Shown here piece after piece: positions 6,936-15,267 of a stretch of 29,936 nucleotides of DNA. The stretch is from an uncultured Ideonella sp. Lineage in GTDB: Bacteria > Pseudomonadota > Gammaproteobacteria > Burkholderiales > Burkholderiaceae. Within the stretch, counting starts at the first letter, position 1; each line of letters begins with the position of its first letter. Made by a program: the position numbers and the translations under genes. The notes under the pieces are model-generated. The model made no database searches. It was not told where the DNA came from and was given only the letters and a program-made list of their open reading frames with translations. The stretch spans positions 1 to 29,936 of the forward strand of contig CAMLGG010000034.1 of NCBI GenBank assembly GCA_946479475.1, read 5' to 3'.

Positions 6936-7994
6936 ATGAACTTCCTCGACGACGCCCTGCTGCCCGAGAACCAGGATCCGCTGGTCATCACCGTCGCCCC
7001 CTATGGCCCCGAATGGGAGCCCGAGGACTTCCCCGAGGACATCGCGGTCTCGATGAAGGACCAGGTGCAGAAGGCGGTGGACTGCTACAACGCCGGCGCC
7101 ACGGTGCTGCACCTGCACGTCCGCGAGGCCGACGGCAAGGGCAGCAAGCGGCTGTCCAAGTTCAACGAGCTGATAGCCGGCATCCGCGCCGCGGTGCCCG
7201 AGCTCGTGATCCAGGTCGGCGGCTCGATTTCCTTCGCGCCCGAAGGCGAGGGCGAGGCCGCCAAGTGGCTGAGCGACGACACGCGCCACATGCTGGCGGA
7301 GCTGACTCCCCGCCCCGACCAGGTCACCATCGCCATCAACACCAACCAGATGAACGTGGTGGAGCTGATGAGCGCCGAGGACTACGCCGGCACCTCGTTC
7401 GAGCGCCCGGCGGTCTACCAGGCCTACCGCGAGATGACGGTGCCGGCCGGCCCGGGCTGGGTGGAGGAGCATCTGAGGCGCCTGCAGGCCAACGGCATCC
7501 AGCCGCACTTCCAGCTGGCCACGGTGGCCCAGCTGGAGACGGTCGAGCGCCTCGTCCGCCGCGGCGCCTACACCGGCCCGCTGAACCTGACCTGGGTCGC
7601 CATCGGCGGCGGCTTCGACGGCCCGAGTCCGTACAACATGATGGAGTTCGTCCGCCGCGTGCCGGACGGCGCCTGCCTGACGCTGGAGACCATCATGCGC
7701 AACGTGCTGCCGGTCAACACCATGGCCATCGCCATGGGCCTGCATGCGCGCTGCGGCATCGAGGACACGCTGTGGGGCCGCAAGGGCGAGAAGATGGGTT
7801 CGGTGCGGCAGATCGAGCAGACGGTCCGCATCGCCCGCGAGCTGGGCCGTGAAGTGGCCGACGCGAAGCAGGCCCGCGAGATCTACCGGATCGGCACCAC
7901 CTATCGGGATGCCGACGAGACGCTGGCCGCCCTCGGCTACGCTCCCAACCGCCAGCCCGGCCAGCGCGGCAACCCGCTGCGCCGCGCCGCCTGA
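6936..7994 (+). CDS. BKACE-family beta-keto acid cleavage enzyme (DUF849, Kce-like)
   Basis: The 352-residue protein belongs to the 3-keto-5-aminohexanoate cleavage family. These Zn-dependent TIM-barrel enzymes react a beta-keto acid with acetyl-CoA to give acetoacetate and a new CoA thioester. Signs: VITVAPYGPEWEPEDFPEDI at the N-terminus, the metal-binding HLHVR (H59, H61) in GATVLHLHVREADGKGS, VQVGGS-like VIQVGGSISFAPEGEG, NLTWVAIGGGFDGPSPYNMM, and GLHARCGIEDTLW with the expected Glu ligand (E276). At 352 residues it is longer than Kce itself (about 270-300), as in some BKACE subgroups. AAAGGAGA at 6922-6929 sets the start. It is followed after 12 bp by a solute-binding protein gene, so the substrate is probably an imported carboxylate; the exact one cannot be read. 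Confidence 0.9.
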   Translation: MNFLDDALLPENQDPLVITVAPYGPEWEPEDFPEDIAVSMKDQVQKAVDCYNAGATVLHLHVREADGKGSKRLSKFNELIAGIRAAVPELVIQVGGSISFAPEGEGEAAKWLSDDTRHMLAELTPRPDQVTIAINTNQMNVVELMSAEDYAGTSFERPAVYQAYREMTVPAGPGWVEEHLRRLQANGIQPHFQLATVAQLETVERLVRRGAYTGPLNLTWVAIGGGFDGPSPYNMMEFVRRVPDGACLTLETIMRNVLPVNTMAIAMGLHARCGIEDTLWGRKGEKMGSVRQIEQTVRIARELGREVADAKQAREIYRIGTTYRDADETLAALGYAPNRQPGQRGNPLRRAA

Positions 7995-8006
7995 AGGAGA
8001 CGCACC

Positions 8007-8984
8007 ATGAAGCTGCGCACCCGCCTCCTCGCCGCCTGCTTCCGCGGCCTGGCCCTCGTCGCGCTCGCGAGCGTGGGCCTGGCAGCCCGCGCAGAGCCCG
8101 TCCTGCGCATCATCGTGCCCGCGCCACCGGGCGGCACGCTCGACGTGGTCGGTCGCATGCTGGCCGAGTCGCTGCAGCCGGCCCTCGGCCAGCCGGTCAT
8201 CGTCGACAACAAGTCCGGCGCGGTGGGCATGCTGGGGGTGAACGAGCTGATCGCCGCGCCCCACGACGGGCAGACGGTGATGGTGCACATCAGCGGCATC
8301 GTCAGCGAGATCCCGCACCTGGCCAGGCCGCGCTACGACCCCTTCAAGGACATCAAGCCGATCGCGCAGCTGACCCGCAGCGGCCTGGTCTTCGTCGGCA
8401 CGCCGGCACTGCCGGCGGCCAACCTGAAGGAGGCGGTGGGCTACGTCAAGTCGCATCCCGGCCAGGTGAGCTTCGCCTCCTACACCACGGGCACCATCTC
8501 GCACACCTCGGGCATCGAGCTCAACAGCGTGGCGGGGCTCGACATGGCGCACATCGGCTACAAGGGCTCGCCCCCGGCCTTGCAGGACGTGATGGGTGGC
8601 CACGTGCAATTCATGTTCGACGGTCCGGCGACCTCGGTGCCGATGATCAAGGCCGGCAAGCTCAAGGCCTACGCGGTGACGACGCCCCAGCGCCTGTCCA
8701 CGCTGCCCGATGTGCCGACCTTCGAGGAACTGGGCTATCCGGCCATGACGACGGTGGCGTGGGTGGGACTCTGGGTCACGCCCGATGTGCCTGCGCCGGT
8801 GCAGGCCAGGCTGCGCGAGCTCGCGCTCAAGGCGATGCAGTCGCCCGCCATGAAGGACCGCCTCGCCGCGCTGGGCATGGAGCCCGGCCTCAACGCGACG
8901 AGCGAGGACCTGGCCAAGACACTGCGCACGGCGTACGAGCGACAAGGCTCGCTGCTGAAGTCCGTCAACTTCAAGCCTGAGTAA
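8007..8984 (+). CDS. Tripartite tricarboxylate transporter (Bug-type) substrate-binding protein
   Basis: A 325-residue periplasmic binding protein. The signal peptide ends near LAARA (about residue 28). The mature part follows the Bug pattern: LRIIVPAPPGGTLDVVGRML, ALGQPVIVDNKSGAVGMLGV, the middle domain with IAQLTRSGLVFVGTPALPAA, then GIELNSVAGLDMAHIGYKGS, GGHVQFMFDGPATSVPMIKA and RLSTLPDVPTFEELGYP. GAAGGAGA precedes the ATG at good spacing. The TctA/TctB membrane partners are not in this window, which is usual for orphan Bug proteins in Burkholderiales. Placed directly after the BKACE gene, it probably delivers the carboxylate that this pathway degrades. Confidence 0.95.
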   Translation: MKLRTRLLAACFRGLALVALASVGLAARAEPVLRIIVPAPPGGTLDVVGRMLAESLQPALGQPVIVDNKSGAVGMLGVNELIAAPHDGQTVMVHISGIVSEIPHLARPRYDPFKDIKPIAQLTRSGLVFVGTPALPAANLKEAVGYVKSHPGQVSFASYTTGTISHTSGIELNSVAGLDMAHIGYKGSPPALQDVMGGHVQFMFDGPATSVPMIKAGKLKAYAVTTPQRLSTLPDVPTFEELGYPAMTTVAWVGLWVTPDVPAPVQARLRELALKAMQSPAMKDRLAALGMEPGLNATSEDLAKTLRTAYERQGSLLKSVNFKPE

Positions 8985-9039
8985 CTGGGGCACCCGGCGC
9001 AGGGGGACCTCCGCCGCCCTCCGAGAGGCCCACAGCCGG

Positions 9040-9145
9040 GTCGTGGGCGCCCCCAGGGCCGGGCTGCGCCCAGCCCGCCCCCAGCGGGGGTCAAGCAAAG
9101 TGGCAAAGCCACATTTGCCTGGGAGCGGCCCTGCGCCGGCTGCGC
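9040..9145. repeat. Dispersed GC-rich repeat, copy C, between the binding-protein and ligase genes
   Basis: The 187-bp gap 8985-9171 holds several short palindromes: GGGCTGcgccCAGCCC, CCCCCAGCGGGGG, and TGGCaaaGCCA flanked by CAAA/TTTG. TGGGAGCGGCCCTGC (about 9119) also appears in the metX-metW copy (as GGGAGCGGCCCTGC, minus strand). It splits an otherwise compact gene series. Edges are approximate. Confidence 0.5.
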
Positions 9146-9171
9146 CGCGCCATCACTGCTGGAGCAAGTTC

Positions 9172-10800
9172 ATGAATGGTCTGATGATGCAGCAGCCGCT
9201 GCTGATCTCCTCCCTCCTGCGGCACGCCGAGCGGCACCATGGTGCGCAGGAAGTGGTGTCGCGCCGTGTGGAAGGCGACATCCATCGCCTGAACTACCGC
9301 CAGCTCGCCGCGCGGGCCCGTCGCCTGGCCAACGCCTTGGCGGCGATGGGCGTCCAGCGCGGCGGCCGCGTCGCCACCCTGGCCTGGAACGGCCACCGGC
9401 ACATGGAGCTGTATTACGCGGTGTCGGGCTCAGGCGCCGTGCTGCACACGCTGAACCCGCGGCTGCACGCGGACCAGATGTGCTGGATCGCCGACCATGC
9501 GGAAGACACGGTGCTGTTCTTCGACCTGACTTTCCTGCCGCTGGTCGAGGCGATCGCACCGAAGCTCGCGAGCGTGAAGCTCTTCGTGGCGATGACCGAC
9601 CGCGCCCACATGCCGGCCGAGCCCAAGGTCCCGGCCCTGCTGTGCTACGAGGAACTGCTCGAGGCGGCGAGCGATGAATACGACTGGCCGGAGTTCGACG
9701 AGAACGCCGCCGCGTCGCTGTGCTACACCAGCGGCACCACCGGCCACCCCAAGGGCGTGCTCTACAGCCACCGCTCGACGCTGCTGCACACCATGGCCGT
9801 CGCGCTGCCCGATGCGCTGAACGTGTCGGCCCGCGAGACCATCCTGCCGGTGGTCCCGATGTTCCACGTCAACGCCTGGGGCCTGCCGTACGCGGCCTGC
9901 CTGGCCGGTGCGAAGCTCGTCTTCCCCGGCCCGGCGCTGGATGGCCAGTCGCTGCACGAGCTGTTCGAATCCGAAGGGGTGACCCTTTCGGCCGGCGTGC
10001 CGACGGTGTGGCAGGGCCTGCTGTCGTACGTGGAGGCGAACGACCTCGGCTTCACCACGATGAAGCGCACGGTGATCGGCGGATCGGCCTGCCCGCCCGT
10101 GATGATGAGGAGCTTCCAGCAGCGCCATGGCGTGCAGGTGCTGCACGCCTGGGGCATGACCGAGTTGAGTCCGCTCGGCACGGCCGGCGTGCTCAAGGGT
10201 TCGCAGCTGCAATTGCCTCAGGAGCAGCGCGAGGCGATCCAGTCCAAGCAGGGGCGCGCGGTGTTCGGCATCGACATGAAGATCGTCGGCGAGGACGGCC
10301 GCGAGCTGCCGTGGGACGGCCAGGCCTCGGGCGAGCTGCTCGTCAAGGGCCCGTGGGTGGTCTCGCAGTACCTCAAGCCCGAGGGCGGCGATCCGCTGGT
10401 CGATGGCTGGTTCCCGACCGGCGACGTGGCCACCATCGACGCCGACGGCTTCATGCAGATCACGGATCGCAGCAAGGACGTGATCAAGTCCGGCGGCGAG
10501 TGGATAGGCTCGATCGACCTCGAGAACATTGCCATGGCGCACCCCGCCGTGGCCATGGCCGCCTGCATCGCGGTGCCGCATCCGAAGTGGGACGAGCGCC
10601 CGCTGCTGGTGGTGGTGAAGAAGCCCGAGGCCGTGCTGAGCCGCGAGGACCTGATCGGCTTCTACGAAGGCCGCATCGCCAAGTGGTGGACACCGGACGA
10701 CGTGGTGTTCGTCGACGCCATCCCGCTCGGCGCCACCGGCAAGATGCTCAAGAACCGGCTGCGCGAGCAGTTCCGCGGGCATCGCCTGCCGACCTCCTGA
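9172..10800 (+). CDS. Acyl-CoA ligase (AMP-forming; medium/long-chain or DmdB-like)
   Basis: A 542-residue ANL-superfamily enzyme that activates a carboxylic acid to its CoA ester via an acyl-adenylate. The P-loop is [17 protein letters not shown] (about 184-200), then [20 protein letters not shown], the A5 motif [32 protein letters not shown], the hinge [20 protein letters not shown] and the C-terminal catalytic Lys in [15 protein letters not shown]. The pattern is that of the AlkK / 3-methylthiopropionyl-CoA ligase subgroup; substrate length or identity cannot be read. Start 9172 is chosen for GGAG about 8 nt upstream and family length; the frame is open further upstream through a repeat. 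The next gene starts 10 bp after its stop. Confidence 0.93.
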   Translation: MNGLMMQQPLLISSLLRHAERHHGAQEVVSRRVEGDIHRLNYRQLAARARRLANALAAMGVQRGGRVATLAWNGHRHMELYYAVSGSGAVLHTLNPRLHADQMCWIADHAEDTVLFFDLTFLPLVEAIAPKLASVKLFVAMTDRAHMPAEPKVPALLCYEELLEAASDEYDWPEFDENAAASLCYTSGTTGHPKGVLYSHRSTLLHTMAVALPDALNVSARETILPVVPMFHVNAWGLPYAACLAGAKLVFPGPALDGQSLHELFESEGVTLSAGVPTVWQGLLSYVEANDLGFTTMKRTVIGGSACPPVMMRSFQQRHGVQVLHAWGMTELSPLGTAGVLKGSQLQLPQEQREAIQSKQGRAVFGIDMKIVGEDGRELPWDGQASGELLVKGPWVVSQYLKPEGGDPLVDGWFPTGDVATIDADGFMQITDRSKDVIKSGGEWIGSIDLENIAMAHPAVAMAACIAVPHPKWDERPLLVVVKKPEAVLSREDLIGFYEGRIAKWWTPDDVVFVDAIPLGATGKMLKNRLREQFRGHRLPTS

Positions 10801-10810
10801 GCGGGCCGCC

Positions 10811-11815
10811 ATGGACGCCACCCTCGCGGCGGTCGCCCCGCGCGCGCGGCTGCTGCTGCCCGGCCTGCTGGCCAGTGCGGTGGTGGCCGCGGCGGCCACC
10901 TTTCTTTCGCAGCATTACGGCGCGCCGGTGATGCTCTTCGCCCTGCTGCTCGGCATGGCGATGAACTTCCTCTCGGGCGACCACGTCTGCGCGCCCGGCA
11001 TCGAGTTCACGGCACGGCAGGTGTTGCGGGTCGGCGTCGCGCTGCTCGGCTTGCGCATCACGGCGGCCCAGGTGGGCGCGTTGGGCTGGGCGCCGGTCGC
11101 CGGCGTCGTCGTGCTGGTGGGCGTGACGATAGGCCTGTCGATGCTCGCGGCGCGGACGATGGGCTTCAGGCCGCTGTTCGGGCTGCTCACCGGCGGCGCG
11201 ACGGCGATCTGTGGGGCCTCCGCCGCGCTGGCGCTTTCGGCTGCACTGCCCGCCCATCCGCAGAAGGAGAAGGCCACCCTGTTCACCGTGATCGGCGTGT
11301 CGGCGCTGTCCACGCTGGCCATGATCGTCTACCCGATGGTGGCGCGCTGGGCCGGCCTGGACGACCGCCTGGCCGGCATGTTCCTGGGCGCCACCATCCA
11401 CGACGTGGCGCAGGTCGTCGGCGCGGGCTACGGCATCTCGCACGAGGCGGGGGACGTGGCGACGGTCGTCAAGCTCATGCGCGTGGCGATGCTGCTGCCG
11501 GTGATCGTGCTGGCTTCGGCGATGACGCGTTCCGGTGACGCGGCTGCGGGTCCGCGGCCGCCTTTGCTGCCCGGCTTTGCCCTGGGCTTCGCCGCGCTGG
11601 TGGCGATCAACAGCACCGGCCTCGTCCCGGCCGCGCTGCAGCAGGCCGGCAACGACGCCTCGCGCTGGTGCCTGGTGGCCGCCATCGCCGCCATCGGCAT
11701 GAAGACCCAGCTCAAGACGGTCGCGACCGTGGGCCTCAAGCCCATCGTGCTGATGATCGGCGAGACGGTGTTCCTGGCCGCGCTCGTGATGGGTGGCCTG
11801 CGCTTCGTCGGCTGA
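10811..11815 (+). CDS. YeiH/UPF0324-family membrane protein (putative sulfate/anion exporter)
   Basis: A 334-residue integral membrane protein with about ten hydrophobic helices. Family-specific blocks are PVMLFALLLGMAMNFL, GIEFTARQVLRVGVALLGLR, LLTGGATAICGASAALALSA, STLAMIVYPMVARWAGLDD, GMFLGATIHDVAQVVGAGYG and AAIAAIGMKTQLKTVATVGL. GASAA and the IHDVAQVVGAG motif are diagnostic of UPF0324. No transport function is firmly established for the family; automated pipelines call it a putative sulfate exporter. It lies 10 bp after the acyl-CoA ligase gene with only a poor ribosome-binding site, so translational coupling is likely. In this cluster it might export an inorganic or organic anion released from the substrate. 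Confidence 0.9.
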   Translation: MDATLAAVAPRARLLLPGLLASAVVAAAATFLSQHYGAPVMLFALLLGMAMNFLSGDHVCAPGIEFTARQVLRVGVALLGLRITAAQVGALGWAPVAGVVVLVGVTIGLSMLAARTMGFRPLFGLLTGGATAICGASAALALSAALPAHPQKEKATLFTVIGVSALSTLAMIVYPMVARWAGLDDRLAGMFLGATIHDVAQVVGAGYGISHEAGDVATVVKLMRVAMLLPVIVLASAMTRSGDAAAGPRPPLLPGFALGFAALVAINSTGLVPAALQQAGNDASRWCLVAAIAAIGMKTQLKTVATVGLKPIVLMIGETVFLAALVMGGLRFVG

Positions 11816-11930
11816 GTCTGGCTGTCGCCTGTCGCCAATCGGCAAGGCGGCGTCATCGAATGCGCATCGCGGGAAGCGGTGCCTCCGAACAATCGAGTCA
11901 CTTCAACGAGACCCTCCGGAGACAAGCCGA

Positions 11931-12950
11931 ATGAACCGCCACCTCGTCGCCTGCGCCGTGCTGTGCGCCTTCGCCGGACACGCCGCCGCGCAGTCCGCCG
12001 TCAACATCTACGGCGTCATCGACACCAACCTCGGCTGGGGCAGTGGCTCGATCAGCGACAACAAGCAGGTGGGCACCGGCGGCCTGATGGGCAGCCGGCT
12101 GGGCTTTCGCGGCACCGAGGACCTGGGCGACGGCTGGAAGGCCAACTTCCTCATCGAGCACGGCCTGAACAGCGACACCGGCACGCAGGCCTCGCCGGTG
12201 CCCGGCCAGTTCTGGAACCGGGTCGCCTACGTGAGCCTTTCCAGCCGCTTCGGCGAGCTGCAGCTGGGCCGGCAGTACACGCCGACCTTCCTCGTGCATG
12301 CGACCTACGACGCCTTCGGCCCGCAGGGCGTGGCGGCGCAGCAGGTGCTCTTCGGCTCGATGGAGATCCTGCAGCCGGCCAACCTTCGCGCGAACAACGC
12401 GGTGAACTACCTGACGCCCAACACGCTCGGCGGCTTCATGCTCAACGCCATGGCCAGTGCCAACGAGGGCTCGCCCACCGGTGGCAAGTACACCGGCCTG
12501 AGCGCCGGCTGGCAGGGCGGCAGCTTCTCGGGCCACGTCGCAGTCGCCAAGTACTACAACCCCGCCATCGACGACCTCGACACCGTCACCGCCGGCGCCC
12601 GCTGGAAGATCGGCGACTTCAGCCTCTACGGCCTGTACGACCGCGCCGACAGCGGCAACGGCCCGGACAGCCACGGCGCGCAGGTCAGCGCGATGTACGC
12701 CTTCGGCACCACCGAGCTCAAGGCCTCGGTCGCGAAGTCGGCGTTCAAGTCGGCAGCGGGTACCGACATCGGCACCACCACCCGCACCGGCCTGGGCTTC
12801 GTCTACCACCTGTCGAAGCGCACGGCGCTGTACGGCAGCTACGCGCACCTGGCAAACAGCGACGGCGCCGCCATGGCGCTGAACGGCGCCGTCACCGCGC
12901 CGAACAAGGGTGCCAACGGCGCCGACCTCGGCATCCGGCACCTGTTCTGA
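11931..12950 (+). CDS. General outer-membrane porin (OmpC/Gram-negative porin family)
   Basis: A 339-residue trimeric-type porin of the beta-proteobacterial family. The signal peptide ends AGHAAA (residue 20), followed by QSAVNIYGVIDTNLGW, the classic first strand. GLMGSRLGFRGTEDLGDGWK, FLIEHGLNSDTG, WNRVAYVSLSSRFGELQLGR and AVNYLTPNTLGGFMLNAMA are conserved. The chain ends in Phe (GADLGIRHLF), the outer-membrane sorting signal. GGAGA lies 9 nt upstream of the ATG. It follows the YeiH-like gene by 115 bp and precedes the quinone oxidoreductase by 10 bp, so it probably admits the cluster's substrate into the periplasm for the Bug-type binding protein. Confidence 0.95.
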   Translation: MNRHLVACAVLCAFAGHAAAQSAVNIYGVIDTNLGWGSGSISDNKQVGTGGLMGSRLGFRGTEDLGDGWKANFLIEHGLNSDTGTQASPVPGQFWNRVAYVSLSSRFGELQLGRQYTPTFLVHATYDAFGPQGVAAQQVLFGSMEILQPANLRANNAVNYLTPNTLGGFMLNAMASANEGSPTGGKYTGLSAGWQGGSFSGHVAVAKYYNPAIDDLDTVTAGARWKIGDFSLYGLYDRADSGNGPDSHGAQVSAMYAFGTTELKASVAKSAFKSAAGTDIGTTTRTGLGFVYHLSKRTALYGSYAHLANSDGAAMALNGAVTAPNKGANGADLGIRHLF

Positions 12951-12960
12951 GGAGAACTTC

Positions 12961-13932
12961 ATGACCAAGGCCATTCGCCTGCACGAGACCGGCGGCCCCG
13001 AAGTGCTGCGGCTCGAGGACGTAGAGGTCGGCGACCCCGGCCCCGGCCAGGTGCGCGTGCGCCACACCGGCATCGCCGTGAACTTCATCGACGTCTACTT
13101 CCGCATCGGCCGCTATCCCGCTGCGCTGCCGAGCGGCCTGGGCTCGGATGCGGTCGGCGTGGTCGAGGCGGTGGGCGAGGGCGTCACCTACCTTGCGCCG
13201 GGCGACCGTGTCGGCTACATGCTCGGCCCCCTGGGCGCCTATTCCGAAGCGCGGGTGATGCCGGCCGACGTGCTGATCAAGCTGCCCGACGGCATCTCCG
13301 ACCGCACCGCCGCGACCATCATCATGAAGGGCCTGACGGCGCAGTACCTGTTCCGCCAGGTCTACCCGCTCAAGGCCGGCGACACCATCCTCTACCACGC
13401 CGCGGCGGGCGGGGTCGGCCTCATCGCCTGCCAGTGGGCCAAGGCGCTCGGCGTGACGATGATCGGCACCGTGGGCTCCGAAGAGAAGGCCGAGGTGGCC
13501 CGGGCCCATGGCTGCACCCACGTCATCAACTACAACCAGGAGAACTTCGTCGAGCGCGTGAAGGAGATCACCGAGGGCAAGGGCGTGCCGGTGGTCTTCG
13601 ACTCGGTCGGCAAGGACACCTTCATGGGCTCGCTCGACTGCCTGCAAAAGCGCGGCACGCTGGTGAGCAACGGCACGACCTCGGGCCCGGTCGTGCTCGA
13701 CGTGACGCTGCTGGCGATGAAGGGCTCGCTGTGGATCACGCGGCCGGCGATGGTGGACTACGCGACCCCGCGCTCCAACCTGCTGAAGATGGCCGACGAG
13801 CTCTTCGACCTGGTGCTGCAGGGCAAGATCCGCAGCGAGCCGCAGCAGGTGTTCGCGCTCTCCGAGGCGGCCGAGGCGCACCGCGCACTCGAATCGCGCC
13901 GCACCATTGGCGCGACGATCCTGGTGCCTTGA
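12961..13932 (+). CDS. NAD(P)H:quinone oxidoreductase, zinc-independent MDR family
   Basis: A 323-residue medium-chain dehydrogenase/reductase of the QorA type. The N-terminal GroES-like domain has ETGGPEVLRLEDVEVGDPGP, NFIDVYFRIGRYPAALPSGL and GSDAVGVVEAVGEGV. The Rossmann domain has HAAAGGVGLIACQWAKALG (nucleotide-binding AxxGGVG), then GTVGSEEKAEVARAHGCTHV and FDSVGKDTFMGSLDCLQKRG. The Cys and His zinc ligands of alcohol dehydrogenases are absent, as expected for quinone reductases. GAGGAGAA immediately precedes the ATG, and the gene is 10 bp after the porin stop. It reduces quinones or alpha,beta-unsaturated carbonyls with NADPH; its role in the cluster may be reduction of an enone intermediate. 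It ends 8 bp before the convergent enoyl-CoA hydratase. Confidence 0.93.
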   Translation: MTKAIRLHETGGPEVLRLEDVEVGDPGPGQVRVRHTGIAVNFIDVYFRIGRYPAALPSGLGSDAVGVVEAVGEGVTYLAPGDRVGYMLGPLGAYSEARVMPADVLIKLPDGISDRTAATIIMKGLTAQYLFRQVYPLKAGDTILYHAAAGGVGLIACQWAKALGVTMIGTVGSEEKAEVARAHGCTHVINYNQENFVERVKEITEGKGVPVVFDSVGKDTFMGSLDCLQKRGTLVSNGTTSGPVVLDVTLLAMKGSLWITRPAMVDYATPRSNLLKMADELFDLVLQGKIRSEPQQVFALSEAAEAHRALESRRTIGATILVP

Positions 13933-13940
13933 CGACCGAG

Positions 13941-14633
13941 CTAGCGCAGCGCTCGCTGCGCCTCGTTCTCCAGCTCGATCGCCCGCTCGAACGGGCCCAG
14001 GCCGATCTCGTTGAACACCCGCTTGAAGCGGCTCGCGACCTCGGGCCGCAGGCTGGCCAGGCGCGAAGCGATCGCTTGGGCCGAGGACTCCAGAGCCGAG
14101 TCCTCGACGACCTGCCAGACCAGGCCCCAGGACTTCGCCTCGCCGGCGCCGAACTCCTCGCCGAGCAGGGTCAGCGCCTTGGCGCGTGACAGGCCTGCGT
14201 ACGCCGTCAACGTTGCGCTCAGCCCGCCGGTGACGAACACGCCAATCGAGGCTTCCGGCAGCTTGAAGCGGCTGCCGGCGCCGGCGATGGCGACGTCGGC
14301 GTTCAGCATCCACTCCAGGCCCGCGCCGACCGTCCACCCATGCACGGCGAACAGCACGGGCTTGTCGAGGCGGACCAGGGCCTGGGAAACGGCCTGCACC
14401 AGCACCAGGTCGGCCTCGGTCGGCGGCGCGGACACGTCGCGCCCGGCGCAGAAGGCCCGGCCGCTTCCCCTCACGCGCACTACCCGCACGGCCTCGTCGA
14501 CAGCGGCATCGTGAAGCGCCGCCAGGAGGGATCCGGCCAGTTCGTTGTCGATGGCATTGAGCTTTCCCGGGCGGTTCAGCGTGAGCACCATCACGCCGTC
14601 CGCCACCTCGATCAGCAGCTTGGGTTCGGTCAT
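13941..14633 (-). CDS. Enoyl-CoA hydratase/isomerase family protein
   Basis: A 230-residue crotonase-fold protein. The oxyanion-hole segments are RAFCAGRDVSAP and AVHGWTVGAGLEWMLNADVA. The two glutamates of true hydratases are both present with the usual 20-residue spacing: E107 (GAGLEW) and E127 (LPEASIGVFVTGG). This is compatible with hydration of a 2-enoyl-CoA. It is somewhat shorter than the usual 255-260 residues. The gene converges on the quinone oxidoreductase and is next to the acyl-CoA ligase cluster, so it may supply the beta-oxidation step, but it is on the other strand and not in that operon. The start lacks a Shine-Dalgarno; GACAAT (14645-14640) lies 6 nt before the ATG, so the mRNA may be leaderless. 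Confidence 0.92.
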   Translation of the reverse strand: MTEPKLLIEVADGVMVLTLNRPGKLNAIDNELAGSLLAALHDAAVDEAVRVVRVRGSGRAFCAGRDVSAPPTEADLVLVQAVSQALVRLDKPVLFAVHGWTVGAGLEWMLNADVAIAGAGSRFKLPEASIGVFVTGGLSATLTAYAGLSRAKALTLLGEEFGAGEAKSWGLVWQVVEDSALESSAQAIASRLASLRPEVASRFKRVFNEIGLGPFERAIELENEAQRALR

Positions 14634-14639
14634 GCGGCC

Positions 14640-14645
14640 ATTGTC
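14640..14645 (-). promoter_or_regulatory. -10-like element of the enoyl-CoA hydratase gene
   Basis: GACAAT on the minus strand, exactly 6 nt before the ATG at 14633. This would put the transcription start on the A of the start codon. I see no convincing -35. The arrangement is the same as at 28336-28341. Confidence 0.4.
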
Positions 14646-14658
14646 GGCTCCATTCCCG

Positions 14659-15267
14659 TCACGGCAGGCGCGTATCGACCGCGATCCAGTTGACCTCCCA
14701 GGTGCTGCCGCCGTCGGCCGAGAAGGCCTGCTCGAAGCGGCAGTGGTCCGCGTCCAGCACGTCGATGGCGAAGCGCACGAGGATCGGCTGGCCCTTGAAG
14801 GTCTCGGCGCTGTAGAAGACGCCGCGCCGGCCGCCGCCGAAGCCGCCGCTCATGGGCAGCTGCAGCGTCCCGTCGGTCACGGCGGAGTAGTTCAGGGTCC
14901 AGCGCTGGCGCTCGGGTTCGAACAGGCGCAGCGAGACACCCTCGATGCGGCCGTGCGGCCCGGCGACCTCCAGCTCGACCAGGTTCATGCGCCCGCCCAG
15001 CAGGGGATGGACCACGGTGGTACCGGTGTATTCGACCCACTCCTGCGAGCCGCTCAAAGGCTTCAGCAGCCTTCGCAGCGAAGTGCGCCAGCGGCCGTGC
15101 TCGAAGTCGAAATCGTGCGGCGTGCCGGCCGGCGTCTGGGGCATCGTGGCGGCCGTACCATGGCCTGGGCCGGGCGGTGGCGGGGTTTGCGCGCAAGCCG
15201 TGACGGCGGCAATGGCGATGGCCATGAGGGCCGTTCGCAGGGCGTGGAAAGCAAGGGGGCAGGACAT
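14659..15267 (-). CDS. Small lipoprotein with a DUF1579-like beta-barrel domain
   Basis: A 202-residue protein from the ATG at 15267. MSCPLAFHALRTALMAIAIA leads to the lipobox VTAC (Cys 25), then a Pro-rich linker. The globular part (HDFDFEHGRWRTSLRRL, WVEYTGTTVVHPLLGGRMNL, VSLRLFEPERQRWTLNYSAV and SAETFKGQPILVRFAIDVLD) looks like the DUF1579/heme-binding-like lipocalin-type fold found in proteins that measure substrate-dependent mass or flux; no function is established. The frame is open upstream to 15411, but that extension lacks signal features. The chosen ATG shares its CATG with the divergent hxlR start. A TTGGTG-17-TACAGT promoter inside hxlR ends 7 nt before the ATG, which fits a leaderless message. 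Confidence 0.75.
   Translation of the reverse strand: MSCPLAFHALRTALMAIAIAAVTACAQTPPPPGPGHGTAATMPQTPAGTPHDFDFEHGRWRTSLRRLLKPLSGSQEWVEYTGTTVVHPLLGGRMNLVELEVAGPHGRIEGVSLRLFEPERQRWTLNYSAVTDGTLQLPMSGGFGGGRRGVFYSAETFKGQPILVRFAIDVLDADHCRFEQAFSADGGSTWEVNWIAVDTRLP

Noticed and set aside
6786..9098. 770-codon open frame on the minus strand
   Set aside because: It lies antisense to the BKACE and Bug-type genes, both well supported. Its translation is Arg/His/Gly-rich without domains, typical of antisense frames in GC-rich DNA. Only the promoter and strong ribosome-binding site near 6775-6835 are real minus-strand signals there.
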